Assembly: GCF_001425355.1 (NCBI RefSeq)
Contig: NZ_LMQN01000019.1
Coordinates: 62,001-126,000, forward strand
DNA length: 64,000 nt
Direction: 5' to 3'
From: Chryseobacterium sp. Leaf405
GTDB lineage: Bacteria; Bacteroidota; Bacteroidia; Flavobacteriales; Weeksellaceae
The notes beneath the pieces are model-generated. The model ran no database searches and was not told where the DNA came from. It worked only from the letters and a program-made list of their open reading frames with translations. Below are positions 33,329-40,486 of the stretch, piece by piece. How positions within the stretch are numbered: position 1 is the stretch's first letter; each line of letters opens with the position of its first letter. The translations under genes were made by a program, and so were the position numbers.

Positions 33329-33446
33329 GGGCGTGCCCGTTTGCCTCAGCTTACGCCGAGGTAAAACGGTCAGGCTATCCAGGGCTCTACTTCGTTTCGG
33401 TGCTTCGCACCGGCTCGTTTCTCGCCGCCCTTCCTATCCTTCACGC
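33329..33446. repeat. GC-rich structured interspersed element
   Basis: A 118-bp block clearly richer in G and C than its surroundings. It is closed by GCGTG (33331-33335) and CACGC (33442-33446), with two inner hairpins: CCGTTTGCCTC with GAGGTAAAACGG, and CGGTGC with GCACCG around TTC. I recall similar GGGCGTGCCC...TATCCTTCACGC blocks scattered in flavobacterial genomes; I could not search. The function is unknown. Confidence 0.65.
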
Positions 33447-33545
33447 AAAATACAGCGTGTCAATTGTATGTTGGAAAAAAAAGAATTGAAAAGCAGAATT
33501 AAATCATATACTGCTTGTGCAGATTAAACAATGTTGAGTTTTTAT

Positions 33546-33578
33546 AGTCCGGCAGAGAATTATTTGTCGGACTTTTTT
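33546..33578 (+). terminator. Terminator downstream of the ALDH gene
   Basis: AGTCCGGCA and TGTCGGACT pair (one G-T) around a 10-base loop; six Ts follow. Confidence 0.8.
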
Positions 33579-33633
33579 AACTTTAATAAACGAAGTTATT
33601 GTGATGAAGCAACTTCATTAAAAATAAACATCC

Positions 33634-33710
33634 AGTTTGTCATTCCCTAAGGACCAAGCAAGGATTGTTAAAATAATTTAATAAGTGAATCTGGATTCCT
33701 ATGGAATGAA
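33634..33710. repeat. Palindromic interspersed repeat, diverged copy
   Basis: GTTTGTCATTCCCTAAGGACCAAGCAAG on the left and GGATTCCTATGGAATGAAAATG on the right form inverted arms and align with the 23423-23492 palindrome, with several substitutions. Confidence 0.6.
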
Positions 33711-33746
33711 AATGTTCTGTTAAAATCTTTATTAAAAGAAATCAAA

Positions 33747-34130
33747 ATGGAAACAAAAATATCGAGAGTATCAGTTACGGAAAAAGCTTTAGAAGTAATC
33801 TGGGAGCTCGAAAAAAAATATGGTGAACTCATGTTTTACCAAGCCGGAGGCTGTTGTGAGGGAACGCAGCCACAATGTTTTGAAAAAGGCGGGTTTTACC
33901 CAAGGATGAACGATGCCATGATCGGAACCATTAACGAACATGAATTCTGGATCGATCGCGATTTATTCGAATACTGGAAATATTCACACTTTACGTTAGA
34001 TGTTACAGACGGCTTCGGACCGGGTGGGTTTTCTCTGGAAACGCCTTTAGGAAAAACATTTAAAGTTCATTACAAACTTTTTACAAAAGAAGAATATGAA
34101 AATTTAGAACCTGTAAAACGTAGCGAATAA
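33747..34130 (+). CDS. DUF779 protein
   Basis: 127 residues of the DUF779 family, known mainly from sitting next to ExaC-type aldehyde dehydrogenases. The conserved core is MFYQAGGCCEGTQPQCF with three Cys (about C36, C37, C43), then HEFWIDRDLFEYWKYS, TLDVTDGFGPGGFSLE and a C-terminal YKLFTKEEYE. The Cys cluster and invariant acidic and His residues suggest metal or thiol chemistry, but no activity is established. No signal peptide. Its link to the dehydrogenase is conserved even though repeats separate the two genes here. Confidence 0.88.
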   Translation: METKISRVSVTEKALEVIWELEKKYGELMFYQAGGCCEGTQPQCFEKGGFYPRMNDAMIGTINEHEFWIDRDLFEYWKYSHFTLDVTDGFGPGGFSLETPLGKTFKVHYKLFTKEEYENLEPVKRSE

Positions 34131-34131
34131 T

Positions 34132-34662
34132 TTATTTAAAGTTTTTAAATTGATTATTCTTTTGAGCAATAAAATTTAACTCCCTTTCAAAATCGTACTT
34201 ATCTCTTTTAATACTTCTTTTCAGTCCGAAATATTGAACCATTGTTAAGATTGCCGGAAGAGCAATGACAAAATAATTAGTACTTTCCTGCATGATTTGG
34301 ATAGTAATAAATAGGCTAATAACAGGTATAAATACGAGAGCGAGAAAATGAGAAATAAGTGGCGTAAATTCTATTATAATTGATGTTTTATTATTTTCTT
34401 CTGAAATATTTCCTTTGATAATAGAATGCAGAATGTTAAAATCGAAAAAATGACGTCTTCTTTTAATGGTAAAATCATCCTTATTTATAATTCCAAGATA
34501 TTCAAATCTTGTAGGAATTCCGTTATCGGGAATTAGTGAAATGAAAGTCGTATTTGTTTTATAGGTAATTTTCTTCAGACTTTCTTCAAATTCAGATTTA
34601 CTCATATCAATATCAAAATTGAGACTATCATAAAGTCCGATATTTTTATAAAAAGAATTCAT
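34132..34662 (-). CDS. Hypothetical membrane protein, 176 aa
   Basis: A 176-residue protein with two adjacent membrane helices near residues 107-125 and 130-145, preceded by a ~100-residue cytoplasmic segment and followed by a short basic tail. The N-terminal region has a mixed alpha/beta pattern with DFTIKRRRHFFDFN. I do not recognise a family. Its layout is reminiscent of, but reversed from, the 175-aa protein at 37315. Convergent with DUF779 (1 bp between stops). Confidence 0.6.
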   Translation of the reverse strand: MNSFYKNIGLYDSLNFDIDMSKSEFEESLKKITYKTNTTFISLIPDNGIPTRFEYLGIINKDDFTIKRRRHFFDFNILHSIIKGNISEENNKTSIIIEFTPLISHFLALVFIPVISLFITIQIMQESTNYFVIALPAILTMVQYFGLKRSIKRDKYDFERELNFIAQKNNQFKNFK

Positions 34663-34724
34663 ATAAATTTCAATAAAATTTAAAATAATCTGAGAAAATT
34701 AGTGCAATTAGTTTTAAGAAAAAA

Positions 34725-35924
34725 TCAAACTTTCACAAACCGGCTCACAAACATCGAAGCGACCAATTGTCCTACAGCATTTAAAACTGTTGCTAAAGGA
34801 TCAACCAATGTTCCGATAATCATTACCGCCGGAATCGCTTCCTGTGGTAATTGGTAAACCGAAATCATCAGCATTTCTCCGATATATCCACCGTTGGGAA
34901 TTCCGCCAGCCACGATGCTCACAAAAACGGTGATTCCTAAGGCCAACAATAAATTCATCGGATCAAAAAAATTTCTTCCGATAATTAAAAATGCTACATA
35001 AATTTTAATAATTGAAGACATCGACGAACCGTTTTTATGCAGCGTTGTCCCAATCGGAACGACAATATTAGAAATCTGGCTTGGAATTCCAATTTTCGAT
35101 GCAGCCTGTAAATTGGCAGGCATTGTTGCAAAACTGCTGCATGTACTTAAAGCGGTTAAAGTTGGATAAATAGCATTCGTCCAGAAACTTTTGACTCCAT
35201 TTTGTCCTTTCGCCATAAAAGCATATAACGAAAAAAACACGAAGAAATACACGATTCCTGCAATATAGTACAGTCCTAAAGGTTTAGCATAAAATCCAAA
35301 AAGCTGAGGTCCCAACGTTGCAACCTGATACGCAAAGTATGCTCCCAAACCAATGGGTGCGACTTTCATGATTAATAAAAGCAATTCTTTCATCACTTCA
35401 TATCCTGAAGCAATAAATGATCTGAAAGCCTGTCCTTTTTCTCCTGCCTTTCTCGCCGAAAAGCCGGTCATAAAAGAAAAAATTAACAAAGCCAGCATAT
35501 TTTGTCTTGAAAAAAGCTGAGTAAATTCTCCTACCGTAAAGAAACCAACGATTCTGTTTCCCCAACTGTCATTATTGGCAGCTTCTTCTACCATTTCCTT
35601 ACTTCCTGAAACGCTAGAAACCGGAAATAAATACACCGCACAAATCGTAAAAACAGCAGCGGTTAAGATGAAAAATAGAAAAGTAAAAGCCATCGTTACC
35701 ATGATTTTTCCAAACTTTGATTGCTGTTCTAATGATGCAATGGAGTTGGAAACGGCAAAAAATACCAAAGGCACGACACTCACAAAGAGTAAATTCAGGA
35801 AAATGTCTCCTAAAGGTTTTAGATAATCAACAATATCCGGGGCAACAATTCCGATGATGCTTCCAACCGTGATTCCTAAAAGTAAAAGTAAAATTCCTGA
35901 ATAGTTTTTCAACACTTCTTTCAT
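34725..35924 (-). CDS. Dicarboxylate/amino acid:cation symporter (DAACS)
   Basis: 399 residues with the glutamate-transporter plan: six N-terminal helices, then the re-entrant loops and core helices. The HP1-like loop is TCSSFATMPAN, and the segment GTTLHKNGSS replaces the usual NMDGT block, so substrate binding deviates from classic GltP/DctA. It brings dicarboxylates or acidic and neutral amino acids into the cell with Na+ or H+. Divergent from the CbpA-like gene and separated by 93 bp with a promoter for each. Confidence 0.9.
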   Translation of the reverse strand: MKEVLKNYSGILLLLLGITVGSIIGIVAPDIVDYLKPLGDIFLNLLFVSVVPLVFFAVSNSIASLEQQSKFGKIMVTMAFTFLFFILTAAVFTICAVYLFPVSSVSGSKEMVEEAANNDSWGNRIVGFFTVGEFTQLFSRQNMLALLIFSFMTGFSARKAGEKGQAFRSFIASGYEVMKELLLLIMKVAPIGLGAYFAYQVATLGPQLFGFYAKPLGLYYIAGIVYFFVFFSLYAFMAKGQNGVKSFWTNAIYPTLTALSTCSSFATMPANLQAASKIGIPSQISNIVVPIGTTLHKNGSSMSSIIKIYVAFLIIGRNFFDPMNLLLALGITVFVSIVAGGIPNGGYIGEMLMISVYQLPQEAIPAVMIIGTLVDPLATVLNAVGQLVASMFVSRFVKV

Positions 35925-35938
35925 GCGTGCTTTTTACT

Positions 35939-35946
35939 CAAAGATA
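35939..35946 (-). promoter_or_regulatory. -7 promoter element of the symporter gene
   Basis: Minus-strand TATCTTTG fits TAnnTTTG and lies 14 bases before the ATG, implying a very short leader. Confidence 0.5.
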
Positions 35947-35993
35947 ACTTAATTTTTAACATTCCGTTATATATTAATCAGTCATAAAATTCT

Positions 35994-36001
35994 TAAATTT
36001 G
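35994..36001 (+). promoter_or_regulatory. -7 promoter element of the CbpA-CbpM operon
   Basis: TAAATTTG fits TAnnTTTG and lies 16 bases before the ATG. Confidence 0.5.
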
Positions 36002-36017
36002 AGTAAACATCGATTCT

Positions 36018-36935
36018 ATGGCTTATATAGATTACTATAAAATTTTAGGCGTAGACAAAAACGCAACACAGGACGACATCAAAAAAGCATATCGGAAATT
36101 GGCGAGAAAGTCGCATCCCGATCTTAATCCGGACGATAAAGAAGCTGAGAAGAGATTTAAGGAGCTGAACGAAGCCAATGAAGTTCTCAGTAATGTGGAA
36201 AACCGTGCAAAGTATGACAAATACGGTGAAAACTGGAAACATGGTGAAGAATACGAAAAAGCTCAGCAACAGCAACGACAATATCAAAGTCAGAGTGGAA
36301 ATTTCGGAGGCGGATTTTCCGGTGCTGATTTTGGAGAAGGTGAAGATTTTTCAGATTTTTTCCAAAGTATGTTCGGCGGAGCGGGAGGAGGTTTTGGCAG
36401 AAGTTCAAGAGGAAGCGCTTCCGGGAAGTTTAAAGGACAGGATGTTCATGCAGAATTGAATTTAAGTTTAAAAGAAGCAGCAACAACGCATCAGCAGACT
36501 TTTGACATCAATGGTAAAAAAGTCAGAATTACAATTCCTGCAGGAGTGTATGATGGGCAGCAGATTAAGTTAAAAGGTCACGGATATCCGGGAGTCAACA
36601 ATGGACCGAACGGAGATTTGTATGTCACTTTTAATATTTCTTCCGATCTGAATTTTGAGAGAATCGGGGATGATTTGAAAACAAAAGTGACGATCGATCT
36701 GTACACTGCAGTTTTGGGAGGAGATGTAAAAGTGAATACATTGGATGGAAATGTTAATCTGAAAGTAAAACCCGAAACACAAAACGGAACGACTGTACGA
36801 TTGAGAGGAAAAGGTTTTCCGGTCTACAAAAAAGAAGGCGAATTTGGAGATCTGTTTGTGACTTACGACGTAAAATTACCAACCAATCTTACGGAAAATC
36901 AGAAAGAACTTTTTGAACAACTTAAAAATTCCTAA
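36018..36935 (+). CDS. CbpA-type DnaJ co-chaperone
   Basis: 305 residues. J-domain (about 4-70) with the HPD motif H33-P34-D35 that stimulates DnaK ATPase, a Gly/Phe-rich linker (about 88-140), then the two beta-barrel C-terminal peptide-binding domains (about 143-300). No CxxCxGxG zinc repeats, so it is a type II (CbpA-like) J-protein rather than DnaJ itself. The partner modulator gene follows 3 bp downstream. Likely acts on nucleoid-bound or misfolded proteins in the cytoplasm. Confidence 0.92.
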   Translation: MAYIDYYKILGVDKNATQDDIKKAYRKLARKSHPDLNPDDKEAEKRFKELNEANEVLSNVENRAKYDKYGENWKHGEEYEKAQQQQRQYQSQSGNFGGGFSGADFGEGEDFSDFFQSMFGGAGGGFGRSSRGSASGKFKGQDVHAELNLSLKEAATTHQQTFDINGKKVRITIPAGVYDGQQIKLKGHGYPGVNNGPNGDLYVTFNISSDLNFERIGDDLKTKVTIDLYTAVLGGDVKVNTLDGNVNLKVKPETQNGTTVRLRGKGFPVYKKEGEFGDLFVTYDVKLPTNLTENQKELFEQLKNS

Positions 36936-36938
36936 GTC

Positions 36939-37241
36939 ATGAGTGAAAGAATATCGCGAGAAGAACTCGTAAAAATATACAAAATTGAAGTTACTTTTTT
37001 TGATGAATTGGTGAATTCAGGATTATTAAATATTCAAACTGAAAATGAAATCCGTTATTTGATGTACGAAGATTTACCTAATTTTGAAAGATTTACAAAC
37101 TGGCATTACGACTTGGAGATCAATCTTCCCGGCTTAGAAGTTATTCATGAAATGTTACAAAAAATGAATGATTTGCGCCAAAAAAACCGTGAACTGATGA
37201 ATAAGCTCTCAGCAATCAATGATACATATGAAGAGGGATAA
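36939..37241 (+). CDS. Chaperone modulator CbpM
   Basis: 100 residues of the MerR_2/CbpM-like family. It begins with a winged-helix-like stretch (RISREELVKIYKIEVTFFDEL), then an LINIQ-type strand and a C-terminal coiled helix (EVIHEMLQKMNDLRQKNRELM). CbpM binds the J-domain of CbpA and blocks its action on DnaK. Its gene follows the CbpA-like gene by 3 bp and must be cotranscribed, as in other CbpA-CbpM operons. Confidence 0.88.
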   Translation: MSERISREELVKIYKIEVTFFDELVNSGLLNIQTENEIRYLMYEDLPNFERFTNWHYDLEINLPGLEVIHEMLQKMNDLRQKNRELMNKLSAINDTYEEG

Positions 37242-37287
37242 TGTATTATAGTTAATAGCGAATTTATTCAGGATAGAATGAAAAAAC

Positions 37288-37295
37288 TATCTTTG
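37288..37295 (+). promoter_or_regulatory. -7 promoter element of the 175-aa protein gene
   Basis: TATCTTTG fits TAnnTTTG, 19 bases before the ATG. Confidence 0.5.
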
Positions 37296-37314
37296 CGGAC
37301 AGAAATTAATAATT

Positions 37315-37842
37315 ATGAGTGAAGAAAAGGTTATTGTTTTACAACCTAAAAGAAAGGATTTCGAGGAAATATATTTCAGTGGAAAACAGGGAAGTTTGTT
37401 TTTTTCATCAACAACCAAAGGGAAAATGATCACAACAATTGTTGTTGGATTAATTTTACTGATTATGTTTTTCTTTAAAGATGATTTCACAAAAGAAAAA
37501 TCCGGAATTTTATATTTTGTCAGTTTCCTGTTTTTGCTGTGTGCCGTTTTTCTTTCTGTGAGCATTAATAAAGTTTCGAGATGGAAAAAGCAGGTTAATC
37601 ATTATTTGAATAAGCTAGAAAACTGTAAAATCTATGAAATAAGATTTGATGATAATTTTTTCACTGTAAATATCGACAACGAAAAAGAAACCAGCGAATG
37701 GAAAGATTTTAACTATTATGACAGTAATAACGAATTTATTTCTGTTGAAGGAAAATACAGTTATATGCTTCCGAGAAAATCAATGAGCGAGAAAGATTAC
37801 AGCTATTTAAAACAGGTTTTAAAGAAAAATATCACAGAATAA
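37315..37842 (+). CDS. Membrane protein, YcxB-like, 175 aa
   Basis: 175 residues: a short cytoplasmic N-terminus, two membrane helices (about 40-58 and 66-85) and a C-terminal ~85-residue domain with the pattern of YcxB-like proteins (KIYEIRFDDNFFTVNID, then SVEGKYSYMLPRKSMSEKDY). Function unknown. Monocistronic, with its own promoter and the shared terminator at 37848. Confidence 0.65.
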   Translation: MSEEKVIVLQPKRKDFEEIYFSGKQGSLFFSSTTKGKMITTIVVGLILLIMFFFKDDFTKEKSGILYFVSFLFLLCAVFLSVSINKVSRWKKQVNHYLNKLENCKIYEIRFDDNFFTVNIDNEKETSEWKDFNYYDSNNEFISVEGKYSYMLPRKSMSEKDYSYLKQVLKKNITE

Positions 37843-37847
37843 CATAA

Positions 37848-37875
37848 AAAACTCAGAGCAAACACTCTGAGTTTT
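37848..37875. terminator. Bidirectional terminator
   Basis: AAAACTCAGAG and CTCTGAGTTTT form a perfect 11-bp stem with a CAAACA loop. A-rich on the left and T-rich on the right, it can serve both the YcxB-like gene and the convergent CBS-like gene. Confidence 0.85.
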
Positions 37876-37897
37876 ATTTTTTATCATGAAAAATTGA

Positions 37898-38881
37898 TTA
37901 ATCTAACCAACCCATTTCTTTCATCCACTCGTCGTTGTAGATTTTCCCAACGTATCTTGAACCGTGATCGTGTAGCAAAACCACAATCACATCGTCTTTC
38001 GTGAACTGATCTTTCATCTGAACCAAAGCTGCCATCGCACTTCCCGCAGAATATCCACAGAAAATTCCTTCTTCTTTAGCTAATTTTCTTGCGTAAATGG
38101 CACCGTCTTTATCCGTAACTTTTTCAAAATGATCGATGACAGACATATCATAGTTTTCAGGAAGAATATCTTCACCAATTCCTTCTGTGATATACGTGTA
38201 AGCATTTTCTAACTTGATTTCTCCCGTTTCGTGAATCTCCTTTAAGATAGATCCATACGTATCAACACCAATAATTTTGATATTTGGATTTTTTTCCTTG
38301 AAAAAAATTCCACAACCTGTAATGGTTCCTCCGGTTCCGGCTCCAACTAAAAAATTTGTTAGTTTTCCTTCCGTTTGCTCCCAGATTTCAGGAGCAGTTG
38401 ACTCGTAATGAGCTGCTCTGTTCGATAAATTATCATATTGATTCACATACCAACCGTTTTCCGTTTCCTTAGCCAGTCTTTTTGAAACTGAATAATAAGA
38501 ACGCGGATCTGTAGGTTTAACGTCTGTCGGACAAACGATTACCTCAGCCCCTACGGCACGAAGAATATCACATTTTTCTTTTGACTGTTTAGAGTTGGTT
38601 ACAAAAATACATTTGTATCCTTTGATGATCGCTGCAAGAGCCAGTCCCATCCCTGTATTTCCTGAAGTACCTTCGATAATGGTCCCTCCGGGTTTTAATC
38701 TTCCATCTTTTTCTGCGTCTTCAATCATTTTCAGAGCCATTCTGTCCTTCACAGAATTCCCAGGATTGAAAGTTTCCACCTTTGCCAAAACCAATGCCGG
38801 AAAATCTTCGCCCAAAACTTTATTTAGTTTTACTAATGGCGTATTTCCGATTGTTTCAAGGATGTTGTTTGCGTATTTCAT
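37898..38881 (-). CDS. Cystathionine beta-synthase-like / cysteine synthase PLP enzyme
   Basis: 327 residues, fold-type II PLP enzyme. PLP lysine K45 (GNSVKDRM), TSGNTG loop (72-77) and phosphate loop GAGTGGTITG. It resembles the catalytic core of cystathionine beta-synthases more than CysK: IDHFEKVTD, GYSAGSA and the C-terminal HGSRYVGKIYNDEWM follow the CBS pattern. It lacks both the CBS regulatory pair and the haem-binding N-terminus. It forms cystathionine or cysteine from serine or O-acetylserine; the choice between these two is unresolved. Monocistronic, with a TAnnTTTG promoter. Confidence 0.88.
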   Translation of the reverse strand: MKYANNILETIGNTPLVKLNKVLGEDFPALVLAKVETFNPGNSVKDRMALKMIEDAEKDGRLKPGGTIIEGTSGNTGMGLALAAIIKGYKCIFVTNSKQSKEKCDILRAVGAEVIVCPTDVKPTDPRSYYSVSKRLAKETENGWYVNQYDNLSNRAAHYESTAPEIWEQTEGKLTNFLVGAGTGGTITGCGIFFKEKNPNIKIIGVDTYGSILKEIHETGEIKLENAYTYITEGIGEDILPENYDMSVIDHFEKVTDKDGAIYARKLAKEEGIFCGYSAGSAMAALVQMKDQFTKDDVIVVLLHDHGSRYVGKIYNDEWMKEMGWLD

Positions 38882-38905
38882 AAATGTTTTTTAAAAAAAG
38901 CATTG

Positions 38906-38913
38906 CAAAGATA
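38906..38913 (-). promoter_or_regulatory. -7 promoter element of the CBS-like gene
   Basis: Minus-strand TATCTTTG fits TAnnTTTG, 24 bases before the ATG. Confidence 0.5.
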
Positions 38914-39063
38914 CATCTTTAAAATCATTGTCAGAATTAAGATTCAGGTAAAGAATTGATACTTAAAGTATAAACAATGAACAGGAAAAGAGAATTTGTA
39001 AAAGAAGAAATAGTCATTCGTAATTTACATTTCAGAGTTCATAAAATTGTATTCGATATTTTT

Positions 39064-39180
39064 TAGGAGCTATTTCCCGCTCTCCGCACTCGCTATTTTT
39101 AGGTTTAGGCTGCGGCGGCTTCGCCGCAGCCTAAACTTAAAAATGAGCTCAAACAATTGCTGCGATCGGGGCTAGGACTT
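39064..39180. repeat. GC-rich repeat with 22-bp hairpin
   Basis: Begins TAGGAGCTATTTCCCGCTCT and ends CGATCGGGGCTAGGACTT. The centre is a stem from 39096-39117 with 39122-39143 (22 positions, one G-T pair) closed by GCTT. I recall GAGCTATTTCCCGCT...GGGGCTAGG blocks as common intergenic repeats in Bacteroidota but could not search. Confidence 0.7.
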
Positions 39181-39252
39181 TAGACCGTAAAATAAAATTA
39201 CAATGAATTTCTAAAGATTCACGAGCGAAGCAAATTCACCCTTAATAATTCG

Positions 39253-40482
39253 CTAATTATACTTAATCGCCTTTACCGGAGAAATCTTACTGATCAGATA
39301 ACTAGGAATAATCAAAGCCAATCCGGAAATAAATAAAATTCCTACAGAAATTGAGATGATAGCAATCGGGTTCAGATCTACAGGAACGGTGCTTACGTAG
39401 TAATTTTCAGGATTCAATTTGATAACACCAAAGAATTTCTGAATTAAAATCAATCCAAGACCAATCGCATTTCCATACAAAAGTCCGGGAATCATAATAA
39501 TCAAAGTATAATTGATAAAAGTCGCTCTAATTTGAGAATTACTCGCTCCCAGCGTTTTTAATAAACCGATAGAATTTGTTCTTTCAATAATCAAAATCAA
39601 AAGAACCATGATAATGTTAATTACCACAACAATTAGCATGATGATGATGATCAAAGCAATATTGGTATCAAAAATACTGATCCAATCGGTAATCTGTGGG
39701 AATTTTTCGGTTGCTTTTTCGGCATAATTTTTATAACCGATCAGTTTTTCAATAGTAGGGAAGTCTTTATCGATGTCGTTTACATTTTCAAGGAAAATAT
39801 CGATTCCGCCCACTTCATCAGGTTTCATATCCTGAATTTTTCTGACGTGGTTAATATCTCCGATCACAAACTGATCATCAATCATTTTAATATCAGTTTT
39901 ATAAATTCCGACCACTTCAAATTTTCTATAAATAGGTTTTTGATCTGCTTTCGAAAAAACTGTAACAATACTGTCTTTTACCTTTAAATGAAGATCATTT
40001 GCAATTTTTTTTGAAATGGTAACGCCATTATAATATCCTTTTTCAACAATTTGAGGAGCTCTTCCCGCAATCAGAAATTTTTTAAATCGTAAGCTGTCAA
40101 AATCTGCTCCGACTCCTTTGAATATAATTCCGGCAAAATTATGCTCATTACGCATGATTCCTGTTACGGCAGCATATTTCTGAACGGTTTCAACATCAGG
40201 AAGCTCCTTTATTTTAGGAATATTTAAGCCCTGATTATCAAGAACAGAAGTGTTATAAGATGAATTAGATCTCGTTGATCTCACAGTAATATGTCCGCTG
40301 AAATCTGCCAGTCGTTCTTTAATCGCCTTCTTTGAACCGAAACCTGTGGCAACGGTAATGAGAGAAACGATAATCCCCAATGCCACAGAAAGTCTGCCGA
40401 TGAAGATGATAACCCTCGAAAGGTTATTTTTGTTATCTTTGGAAAACGCTATTTTTCTGGAGAAATATAAAGGAAACTTCAA
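39253..40482 (-). CDS. LolC/E-like ABC transporter permease
   Basis: About 409 residues with the layout of lipoprotein-releasing permeases: a conserved N-terminal KFPLYFSRKIAFSKDNK segment, a first membrane helix, a large periplasmic domain (about 60-265) and three C-terminal FtsX-type helices ending SKISPVKAIKYN. It would work with a LolD-like ATPase to pass lipoproteins on to the outer membrane. No ATPase gene adjoins it. No ATG lies in frame near the expected start; the TTG at 40482 fits the family start, while a longer frame reaches 40551. The chosen start is 4 bp from the divergent DUF1343 ATG. Confidence 0.85.
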   Translation of the reverse strand: MKFPLYFSRKIAFSKDNKNNLSRVIIFIGRLSVALGIIVSLITVATGFGSKKAIKERLADFSGHITVRSTRSNSSYNTSVLDNQGLNIPKIKELPDVETVQKYAAVTGIMRNEHNFAGIIFKGVGADFDSLRFKKFLIAGRAPQIVEKGYYNGVTISKKIANDLHLKVKDSIVTVFSKADQKPIYRKFEVVGIYKTDIKMIDDQFVIGDINHVRKIQDMKPDEVGGIDIFLENVNDIDKDFPTIEKLIGYKNYAEKATEKFPQITDWISIFDTNIALIIIIMLIVVVINIIMVLLILIIERTNSIGLLKTLGASNSQIRATFINYTLIIMIPGLLYGNAIGLGLILIQKFFGVIKLNPENYYVSTVPVDLNPIAIISISVGILFISGLALIIPSYLISKISPVKAIKYN

Positions 40483-40486
40483 ACTT

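Larger units (their letters stand above)
33316..33746. other. Repeat-filled gap between ALDH and DUF779 genes
   Basis: 431 bp holding, in order, a GC-rich structured element (33329-33446), a 19-codon chance-like frame, a terminator (33546-33578) and a palindromic repeat (33634-33710). Elsewhere these two genes are often adjacent, so the gap looks like insertion of repeats into an operon. Confidence 0.6.
38882..39252. other. 371-bp intergenic region with promoter and structured repeat
   Basis: Holds the promoter of the CBS-like gene at 38906-38913, then a stretch with no visible feature, then the structured repeat at 39064-39180. No credible small gene was found on either strand. Confidence 0.6.

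Noticed and set aside
33333..33527. 64-codon frame across the GC-rich element
   Set aside because: Arg/Ser/Pro-rich translation is explained by the structured repeat; the last 19 codons alone do not resemble a known protein.
40346..40486. Longer DUF1343 start at 40346
   Set aside because: Would add 47 residues antisense to the permease and place the signal peptide internally; ATG 40487 directly precedes a normal signal peptide.
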